From the NCBI GenBank assembly GCA_900544705.1, contig UQWH01000064.1:1-10548 (forward strand): 10,548 bases of DNA. The letters are read 5' to 3'. Within the stretch, counting starts at the first letter, position 1. Every line of letters begins with the position of its first letter. This DNA is from an uncultured Eubacteriales bacterium (GTDB lineage: Bacteria > Bacillota > Clostridia > Oscillospirales > Oscillospiraceae). Shown here one piece after another: positions 5,901-10,548 of the stretch. The notes beneath the pieces were generated by a model, which worked only from the letters and a program-made list of their open reading frames with translations, made no database searches and was not told the origin of the DNA. The translations under genes were made by a program, and so were the position numbers.

Positions 5901-7409
5901 ATGAGAGGAATTCCGTCACTGATCACGGACATCCGGAAAAAGGTCTTTACCGAGGTCGCGCGCATGGCTTATGAGAGCAGCGACTATACGAAGGCAGAGG
6001 ACCTTCCCTATGTCATCGTTCCCGGAGAGAACCCTCTGCACCGGGAGTCCATTTTTCTGGAGCGTGCCATCGCGGGCGAGCGTATCCGTCTGGCCATGGG
6101 CCTGTCGCTGCAGCCCGTGCAGCAGCGCTGCCTGCTGACCGAGGGCATGGACCACGCGGCCATTGCGGAGCAGTATTATGAGCCGCCGCTCATCAATATC
6201 ATTCCCTATGCCTGCCATGCCTGCCCCACGAAGCAGTACCGCGTCACGGAGCTGTGCCAGAACTGTCTGGCTGCCTCCTGCCACCAGGTCTGCCCGAAGA
6301 GCGCCATCCGCTTTGTCAATGGCAAGAGCTATATCGACCAGAAGGCCTGCATCAAATGCGGCCGCTGCTCCAAGGCCTGCCCCTACCACGCTATCACCAT
6401 GATCGAGAGCCCCTGTCAGTCCGTCTGCGGCATGGATGCCATCCAGAAGGATGCCAACGGCCGCGCGGTCATCAATCAGGACAAGTGCGTGGCCTGCGGC
6501 CAGTGCCTGGTCAACTGCCCCTTCGGCGCGATCGTGGACAAGGGACAGATCTATCAGGTCGTCCGCGCGATGATGGAAGGAGAGAAGGTCATTGCGATCG
6601 TCGCCCCGGCCTTCATCGGCCAGTTCGGCAAGAATTCGACGCCGGAGAAGTTCACCGCCGCGATGAAAGAGCTGGGCTTTGCAGGAGTAGTGGAGGTGGC
6701 CGTCGGCGCGGACATCTGCACGATGGAAGAAGCCAAGGACTTTCTGGAAAAAGTCCCGGCGGAGCAGCCCTACATGGCGACATCCTGCTGCCCGGCGTGG
6801 CATTCCATGGTCTACAAGCTCTATCCTGATCAGGCGAAGAACATCTCCATGACCCTCACGCCCATGGTCTTTACCGCGCGCCTGCAAAAGAAAGAGCATC
6901 CCGGCTGCAAGGTCGTGTTCGTCGGCCCCTGCGCGGCGAAGAAGCTGGAGGCCATGCGCACGAGCATCCGCAGTGACGTGGATTTCGTGTTGACCTTTGA
7001 AGAATTGATGGGCATGTTCGAGGCGAAGAACATCGACTTTGCCGCCCTTGCCGACGGCGAGGATCTGCGCGAGGGCACGGCGGCGGGCCGCGGCTTTGCG
7101 GTATCCGGCGGTGTTGCGGGCGCGGTCGCTGGCGTGATGGCAAAAATCGCACCGGAGCGCGAGATCAAGACCGCGAAGGCCGAGGGCCTACGCGAATGCC
7201 GCCAGCTTATGGCGATCGCCAAGGCGGGAAAGTACAACGGCTATCTGCTCGAGGGCATGGCCTGCCCTGGCGGTTGCGTTGCGGGCGCGGGAACGCTCCT
7301 GCCGGTCGATTTGGCCTCCCGCGTGGTCGTCCAGTATCAGAAAGAGGCAGACAAGTCCAGCCCGCTGGACAGCCGCTACAGTGAAACGGGAAGCGAGCTG
7401 GTCGAATAA
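5901..7409 (+). CDS. Monomeric [FeFe] hydrogenase, group B-like (502 aa)
   Basis: This protein interconverts protons plus reduced ferredoxin-type electrons with H2 in the cytosol. The C-terminal H-cluster domain has motif 1 TSCCPAW (294-300; Cys296 proton relay, Cys297 ligand), motif 2 GPCAAKK (342-348; ligand Cys344) and motif 3 EGMACPGGCVAGAG (451-464; ligands Cys455 and Cys459). Motif 2 has Gly where group A enzymes have Met, and motif 3 lacks their GGG ending; both point to group B. The N-terminal half carries iron-sulfur motifs: C119/122/127/131, C150/153/156/160, C172/176 and C196/199/202/206, plus C105/108. The start has AAGGAG 6 bases upstream. Maturases HydEFG are not in the window. 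The next gene overlaps its stop (TAATG). Not a HydABC-type bifurcating set, since no NuoE/F-like partners are adjacent. Confidence 0.92.
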   Translation: MRGIPSLITDIRKKVFTEVARMAYESSDYTKAEDLPYVIVPGENPLHRESIFLERAIAGERIRLAMGLSLQPVQQRCLLTEGMDHAAIAEQYYEPPLINIIPYACHACPTKQYRVTELCQNCLAASCHQVCPKSAIRFVNGKSYIDQKACIKCGRCSKACPYHAITMIESPCQSVCGMDAIQKDANGRAVINQDKCVACGQCLVNCPFGAIVDKGQIYQVVRAMMEGEKVIAIVAPAFIGQFGKNSTPEKFTAAMKELGFAGVVEVAVGADICTMEEAKDFLEKVPAEQPYMATSCCPAWHSMVYKLYPDQAKNISMTLTPMVFTARLQKKEHPGCKVVFVGPCAAKKLEAMRTSIRSDVDFVLTFEELMGMFEAKNIDFAALADGEDLREGTAAGRGFAVSGGVAGAVAGVMAKIAPEREIKTAKAEGLRECRQLMAIAKAGKYNGYLLEGMACPGGCVAGAGTLLPVDLASRVVVQYQKEADKSSPLDSRYSETGSELVE

Positions 7410-7930
7410 TGAAAACAACAAGAAAAATTACCTACACCGCAGTGCTTCTGGCACTGCTGATCGTCCTGCAATGGGCGACGAAGAGCCTCGGTCAGTTCGT
7501 GACCGGAAGCTGCGTCAACTGCGTGCTGACCGTTGCCGCGCTGCTCGTGGGCTGGCAGGGGGGATTGGCCGTTGCGGTCGTGTCGCCCTTTGTGGCCTTC
7601 CTTCTGAGCATCGGGCCGAAGAATATCGCGATCGTTCCGGCGGTCGCCGTGGGCAACGCCGTGCTGGTTCTGGTGCTGTGGCTGTTCCTGAATAAAAAAT
7701 TCAGCGTCCTGCGCGCCGTCCTCGGCGTTGTGTGCGCAGCGGGTGCAAAGTTCCTGACGCTCTACCTGCTGGTCGTGCAGGTGCTGTGCCGCGTGCTGAC
7801 GCTGCCGGAAAAACAGGCGGCGATGTTCGGCACCATGTTCTCCTGGCCGCAGCTCGTGACGGCGCTCATCGGCGCGGCAGTCGCCGTGGCGGTCATTCCG
7901 CTGGTGCGGCGCGCCCGCCGCTCTGCCTGA
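7409..7930 (+). CDS. ECF-transporter S-component-like integral membrane protein (173 aa)
   Basis: A small hydrophobic protein with a short basic N-terminus and about six predicted membrane spans (roughly residues 8-24, 35-50, 52-68, 76-94, 100-126, 146-166), ending in a positively charged RRARRSA tail. Size, span number, the MKTTRKITYTAVLLALLIVL opening and the conserved-looking VAVGNAVLVLVLWLF stretch resemble substrate-binding S components of ECF vitamin or metal transporters. No EcfA or EcfT gene is nearby, so it would depend on a shared energising module elsewhere (group II arrangement, inference). Its ATG shares a base with the hydrogenase stop (TAATG) and lacks a clear Shine-Dalgarno site, indicating coupling. 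The ligand is unknown; a cofactor or metal needed by the hydrogenase is a natural guess. It could also be an unrelated small membrane protein. Confidence 0.68.
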   Translation: MKTTRKITYTAVLLALLIVLQWATKSLGQFVTGSCVNCVLTVAALLVGWQGGLAVAVVSPFVAFLLSIGPKNIAIVPAVAVGNAVLVLVLWLFLNKKFSVLRAVLGVVCAAGAKFLTLYLLVVQVLCRVLTLPEKQAAMFGTMFSWPQLVTALIGAAVAVAVIPLVRRARRSA

Positions 7931-8464
7931 GTGGAAGAGCTGACGCTGAACGCGCGGCGCTTTGCGGTGCTGCGCCTGCTGGGCAGGGGCAAGGGCGGCT
8001 ATTCCTATCTGGTGACGGATGGGGCGGGGGAGTATGTGCTCAAGCAGATCCACCACGAGCCCTGCGCCTATTACCGGTTCGGCGACAAGCTGGCCGCAGA
8101 GCTACGCGACTATGAACGCCTGCACGCACTGGCGCTGCCGATGCCTGAGCTGCTGGAGGTCGATTTTGCGCAGGAGCGCCTCTTGAAGGAGTACATCGAG
8201 GGAGAAACGGTCTTTGAACTTGTGCAGAGCGACGCGCTGCCGCCGGAGTATCTGGTGCAGATGCGCGAGCTGAGCGCCAGGGTTTCCGCCGCCGGGCTGA
8301 ATATCGACTATTTCCCGACGAACTTTGTCGCGCGGGACGGCCGGCTCTTCTATATCGACTATGAGTGCAACGCCTACACGGACGAATGGAATTTCGAAAA
8401 CTGGGGCGTGAAATACTGGCCGAAAACGAAGAAATTTATGGAATATCTGGAGCAAATCAAATAA
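7931..8464 (+). CDS. Miniature protein-kinase-fold protein (177 aa, GTG start)
   Basis: A very short kinase-like protein. It shows a glycine-rich loop GRGKGGYSYLV (residues 18-28), a VLKQI strand with the presumed ATP-phosphate Lys38, a candidate helix-C Glu57 or Glu62, a hinge-like LLKEYIEGE (84-92), a catalytic-loop equivalent NIDYFPTNF (124-132; Asp126 and Asn131) and a metal-binding Asp143 in FYIDYE. This resembles RIO/Bud32-type or aminoglycoside-phosphotransferase-like small kinases rather than full Hanks kinases; the C-lobe is strongly reduced. All key catalytic residues seem present, so activity is plausible. The GTG at 7931 abuts the stop of the preceding gene (TGA-GTG) with no clear ribosome site, so translation is probably coupled. 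Its target is unknown; the operon suggests the hydrogenase or the membrane protein (inference). Confidence 0.72.
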   Translation: MEELTLNARRFAVLRLLGRGKGGYSYLVTDGAGEYVLKQIHHEPCAYYRFGDKLAAELRDYERLHALALPMPELLEVDFAQERLLKEYIEGETVFELVQSDALPPEYLVQMRELSARVSAAGLNIDYFPTNFVARDGRLFYIDYECNAYTDEWNFENWGVKYWPKTKKFMEYLEQIK

Positions 8465-8467
8465 GAA

Positions 8468-8504
8468 GAAGTGCGTTGCAGCCGCAGCGCACTTCCTCTT
8501 TATC
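8468..8504. terminator. Strong hairpin terminator between convergent operons
   Basis: A 12-bp stem (GAAGTGCGTTGC at 8468-8479 pairing with GCAGCGCACTTC at 8484-8495, one U-G pair) closes a 4-base AGCC loop. CTCTTTAT follows on the plus strand and TTCTTATTT on the minus strand. It lies between the kinase-like gene (stop 8464) and the HMA gene (stop 8510) and probably terminates both. Confidence 0.8.
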
Positions 8505-8509
8505 AAGGA

Positions 8510-8770
8510 TTATTTCTTATGAAAAAGATGGAAGGACTTTTTTTCCGGGGCGGCGGCGACCTGAATCCCGGTCAGCTCGTAGCCGGTTTCCTTGATGACG
8601 TCCTTCAGCTTGTCCTCGTCCAGCGGCGCCTCCGAGAGGATCACGGTCTGACCCTTGCCGTGCGAGGAAGACACCTTCTTCACCGCAAAGCTGCGGCGGA
8701 TGCAGTCATTGATGTGCGATTCGCACATGCCGCACATCATACCATCAATGCTCAGTGTGGTTTGAATCAT
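8510..8770 (-). CDS. HMA-domain metallochaperone-like protein (86 aa)
   Basis: A small cytosolic protein with one heavy-metal-associated domain. The metal loop is GMMCGMCESH (residues 10-19; Cys13 and Cys16, with an extra Cys23), and the TGYE near residue 62 is the usual late motif of CopZ/Atx1-like domains. Such proteins carry Cu(I) or another soft metal to P-type ATPases or regulators. The ATG at 8770 starts within the stop of the upstream small membrane gene (ATGA overlap); an AGGGGGA site lies about 11 bases upstream, rather far. A tail rich in Lys, His and Phe (KKSFHLFHKK) follows the domain and could add metal binding. No copper ATPase is in the window; the Feo neighbours suggest a general transition-metal role. 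Confidence 0.85.
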   Translation of the reverse strand: MIQTTLSIDGMMCGMCESHINDCIRRSFAVKKVSSSHGKGQTVILSEAPLDEDKLKDVIKETGYELTGIQVAAAPEKKSFHLFHKK

Positions 8771-8901
8771 TGCCGTTTCTGTCCCCCTTTTTTGCAGGCG
8801 GCTGCACGCAGGCAACGTTTGAGGTAGAAGATGCAGACGGCGAAAAGAAGCATCGCCGCAACGGATGCCCAGAAATCCGGGGCCTTCAGCAGTTCAAGCA
8901 T
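8767..8901 (-). CDS. 44-aa single-span membrane protein with cysteines
   Basis: A short reading frame starting MLELLKAPDFWASV, with one membrane span at about residues 10-27 and a basic tail containing Cys30 and Cys36 (Cys23 lies in the span). Support: an AAAAGGAGGG ribosome site about 6 bases before the ATG at 8901, and a stop that overlaps the HMA start as ATGA, the classic coupled arrangement. I do not recognise a family. Size, topology and cysteines recall FeoB-associated Cys-rich membrane peptides, and the pairing with an HMA gene suggests a membrane anchor or conduit for the metal carried by that protein (inference). Confidence 0.65.
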   Translation of the reverse strand: MLELLKAPDFWASVAAMLLFAVCIFYLKRCLRAAACKKGGQKRQ

Positions 8902-9005
8902 GGGGAACCCTCCTTTTGAAATGATGATGATGCTTTGCCCGCCTCGAGCGTGCGGTCGCCTCTGGCATAGACGGAGCTGACGTCCTTGAATTCAACAATT
9001 GCCAT
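8886..9005 (-). pseudogene. N-terminal stub of an ABC-transporter ATPase
   Basis: The first 22 or so residues, MAIVEFKDVSSVYARGDRT and on, match the opening strand region of MacB/LolD-like ABC ATPases (compare the usual IEFKDVSKVYxxGDxxLEAL). The frame then reads LEAGKASSSFQKEGS and stops after 39 codons with no Walker A, signature or Walker B. It keeps a good GGAGG site and begins on the stop of the regulator gene (TAATG), as an intact ATPase gene would. A (CAT)4 tract at 8921-8932 sits where the resemblance fades and may mark a deletion end. The 3' end overlaps the 44-aa gene. A real 39-aa peptide cannot be excluded. Confidence 0.55.
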
Positions 9006-9400
9006 TATGCAATTTCCTCCTGCGTATGAAATTCGCATCTGCCGCAGAGCGCCTCCAGACTTTCCGTGGGAATTTCGGAGAGCAGGCAGCAGGCGGCGCC
9101 CTGCACATCCGTCAGCTCCGGGAAGGAGGAACGCAGCAGACCGGAAACCGAACGGTAATACCGACTGTAGCACAGGGCGATGCGGTGACCGGCTTCCGTC
9201 AAAAATGCCGCGCCGTAGGAATCCTTCTTGACCAGTCCGAGCTGGATGAGGGTGTGCATCATATTGTGGACACTGGGCTTTGACAGCCCCATGCTGGATG
9301 CAATATCCACGCAGCGGACGCCCTTGTCCTCGCGGTCCAGCGCTTTCATGGTCAGAAGATAACGGATATTTGCGGCGGTGAGTGCTTTTTGGTTAGCCAT
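9005..9400 (-). CDS. DtxR-fold transcriptional regulator lacking usual metal ligands (131 aa)
   Basis: An N-terminal winged helix of DtxR/MntR type: VRCVDIASSMGLSKPSVHNM (residues 28-47), then HTLIQLGLVKK, the wing YGAAFLTEAGHRIA (62-75) and a shortened dimerisation part. Length is close to MntR. In MntR-like proteins the metal is held by Asp and Glu in helix 1, a His in helix 4 and an E-x-x-E-H cluster. By eye these positions read Arg13, Leu16, Tyr82 and Ala102/Leu107/Ser108, so none is kept. Instead there are C104-C105, C119-x2-C122 and His125. The start has GGGAGG about 7 bases upstream. It lies downstream of the feoB genes and overlaps an ABC ATPase stub, so it may control iron or another metal by a different chemistry, or a transporter now lost. 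Confidence 0.82.
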   Translation of the reverse strand: MANQKALTAANIRYLLTMKALDREDKGVRCVDIASSMGLSKPSVHNMMHTLIQLGLVKKDSYGAAFLTEAGHRIALCYSRYYRSVSGLLRSSFPELTDVQGAACCLLSEIPTESLEALCGRCEFHTQEEIA

Positions 9401-9423
9401 TGCTTACCTCCCTGTAGAAGCGT

Positions 9424-9454
9424 GGGGAGCGCAAACCGATGGTCTGCGCTCCCC
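9424..9454. other. Perfect 10-bp RNA hairpin between the Feo genes and the regulator
   Basis: GGGGAGCGCA (9424-9433) pairs exactly with TGCGCTCCCC (9445-9454) around an 11-base loop. Neither strand has a following T-run, so it is not a standard intrinsic terminator. It lies 10 bases after the Cys-rich peptide stop and 24 bases before the regulator start in transcript direction. It could protect the feoB mRNA 3' end or reduce read-through. Confidence 0.6.
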
Positions 9455-9463
9455 GTTGGTACA

Positions 9464-9634
9464 TCATTTCTTGTGGCAGGAGCCTGCCATAGCACAATGC
9501 GCACAGTTGCAGCCACAGGAGGTTTTGCCCTTTTTCTTATTCTTCACAAGGCTCAGGATAATGAGTGTGACGATTACCGCAAGAACAAGGGTAATTAAGA
9601 TGGTTGCAAGATTCTCTGCGATCCAGGCAAACAT
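9464..9634 (-). CDS. FeoB-associated Cys-rich membrane protein (56 aa)
   Basis: A small one-span membrane peptide: hydrophobic residues 4-30 (begins MFAWIAENLATILITL), then a basic KNKKKGK stretch and a Cys/His-rich tail with Cys40, Cys42, Cys44, Cys47, Cys53, His46 and His54. This layout is the known small partner encoded after feoB in many Firmicutes, thought to help bacterial Fe(II) uptake; its exact role is unsettled. The start has AAAGGAG about 8 bases upstream, and the gene follows feoB by 42 bp on the same strand. A reading-frame cutoff of 60 residues would miss it. Confidence 0.9.
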   Translation of the reverse strand: MFAWIAENLATILITLVLAVIVTLIILSLVKNKKKGKTSCGCNCAHCAMAGSCHKK

Positions 9635-9676
9635 AAGACCGACTCCTTTCGCTTGAAACTATTTGGGAAAAGGGGA

Positions 9677-10548
9677 TTACTTCGTGACCTTGACCTTCGC
9701 GGTCAGCTTGGTGGCTTCCTTGTACGGACGCACCAGCATATAGATCATACCGGCCAGCAGCAGGACGGAAACGATCACGCCGATCACGCTTACGGAGGCA
9801 TTCTTGGCGAAGATGCTGCCAAACTGGTTGATCATCAGGGCAATGACATAGGCAAAGCCGCACTGATAAGCGATGGCGAACCAAGTCCACTTCTGACTGT
9901 TCATCTCACGCTTGATCGCGCCGATAGCTGCGAAGCACGGAGCGCACAGCAGGTTGAACACAAGGAAGCTGTAGCCGGTGATGCCGGTGAAGGCCTGCGC
10001 GATGTTCTGGTAAACGGTGCCGTCGCCGCCGCCATAAAGGATGCCCAGCGTGCCGACAATGTTTTCCTTGGCAACAAGACCTGTAATTGAGGCCACGGCT
10101 GCCTGCCAGTTGCCCCAGCCGAGCGGCTTGAAGATCCAGGCGATCACGCCGCCGATCTTGGCGAGGATGGAGCAGTCAATCTCGTCCTCGGAGAGCATCC
10201 GGAATCCGTCGGAAGCCCAGCCAAAGTAGGTGGTGAACCAGACAAAGATGGTGGACAAAAGAATGATGGTACCGGCCTTCTTGATGAAGGACCAGCCGCG
10301 CTCCCACATGGAGCGGAGGACGTTGCCGAGGGTCGGCCAGTGGTATGCGGGCAGCTCCATAACGAAGGGAGCGGGCTCACCGGCGAACATCTTGGTCTTC
10401 TTCAGCATGATGCCGGAGCAGATGATCGCGGCCATGCCGATGAAGTAAGCGGAGGTGGAGACCCATGCGCTGCCGCCGAACAGAGCGCCTGCAATCATGC
10501 CGATGAACGGAACCTTAGCGCCGCAGGGGATGAAGGTGGTGGTCATGA
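9677..10548 (-). CDS. feoB: Ferrous iron transporter FeoB, C-terminal part (runs off right edge)
   Basis: About 290 residues of the membrane part of FeoB, the GTP-linked Fe(II) importer of the inner membrane. It shows the Gate-type segments MTTTFIPCGAKVPFIG near the start of the visible part, GLVAKENIVGTLGILYG mid-way and FNLLCAPCFAAIGAIKRE with its conserved cysteines, then two or more final spans and a basic end (ATKLTAKVKVTK). Full FeoB is about 650-800 aa, so the N-terminal GTPase domain and early spans lie beyond 10548. The frame is open through the last base on this strand; the ATG at 10546 is internal. The Cys-rich partner gene follows; feoA, if present, must be upstream outside the window. 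Family and completeness of the visible part are clear. Confidence 0.95.
   Translation of the reverse strand, partial: MTTTFIPCGAKVPFIGMIAGALFGGSAWVSTSAYFIGMAAIICSGIMLKKTKMFAGEPAPFVMELPAYHWPTLGNVLRSMWERGWSFIKKAGTIILLSTIFVWFTTYFGWASDGFRMLSEDEIDCSILAKIGGVIAWIFKPLGWGNWQAAVASITGLVAKENIVGTLGILYGGGDGTVYQNIAQAFTGITGYSFLVFNLLCAPCFAAIGAIKREMNSQKWTWFAIAYQCGFAYVIALMINQFGSIFAKNASVSVIGVIVSVLLLAGMIYMLVRPYKEATKLTAKVKVTK

Noticed and set aside
5916..6899. 327-codon open frame on the minus strand opposite the hydrogenase
   Set aside because: The hydrogenase frame carries all iron-sulfur and H-cluster motifs; the antisense frame resembles nothing and is rich in Ala, Asp and His as expected of a shadow.
8921..8932. 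(ATG)4 trinucleotide tract as a phase-variable repeat
   Set aside because: Only four units, and a unit change would not shift any intact gene's frame; noted only as a possible junction of the ATPase deletion.

Overview
The window looks like a GC-rich chromosomal segment of a strictly anaerobic Firmicute. A gut member of the Clostridia, of the Oscillospiraceae type, is my best guess. The signs are a monomeric group B-type [FeFe] hydrogenase, FeoB with its small Cys-rich partner, G-rich Shine-Dalgarno sites, sigma-A-like promoters and a DtxR-fold regulator. The placement is inferred from gene content; no rRNA or other marker gene is present. I see no tRNA, rRNA, CRISPR array, insertion sequence or phage gene. 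The longest non-coding stretch is 198 bp (5703-5900).

Region A (1-3541, minus strand) is a tight five-gene operon. In transcription order it holds an RraA-family protein, pxpB, pxpC, pxpA and the start of gdhA, which runs off the left edge. PxpABC is the prokaryotic ATP-dependent 5-oxoprolinase (5-oxoproline to glutamate). NADP-type glutamate dehydrogenase would take glutamate on to 2-oxoglutarate and ammonium. The order therefore reads as a lactam-to-oxoacid catabolic route, and the leading RraA-family gene suggests an aldolase or decarboxylase step. PxpA and PxpB deviate from normally well-kept motifs, so the true substrate may be a substituted 5-oxoproline.

Region B (3542-5702) holds a divergent LysR-type regulator, probably starting at a TTG codon, with a good promoter and a LysR-like dyad in a 74-bp gap. 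A class I/II aminotransferase converges on it, and the two stop codons overlap within a palindromic terminator.

Region C (5703-8464, plus strand) is a three-gene operon with overlapping or abutting junctions. It encodes a 502-aa group B-like [FeFe] hydrogenase, an ECF-transporter S-component-like membrane protein and a miniature protein-kinase-fold protein. It ends at a strong hairpin terminator that probably works in both directions.

Region D (8510-10548, minus strand) is a metal-handling cluster. It holds the C-terminal part of FeoB, a 56-aa FeoB-associated Cys-rich membrane peptide, a DtxR-fold regulator that seems to lack the usual metal ligands, the N-terminal stub of an ABC-transporter ATPase, a 44-aa single-span membrane protein and an HMA-type metallochaperone. 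Two of these genes are very short and easily missed.

The most unusual items are the hydrogenase/S-component/kinase operon, the RraA-pxpBCA-gdhA operon with divergent Pxp motifs, and the ligand-poor DtxR-like regulator beside the ABC ATPase remnant.
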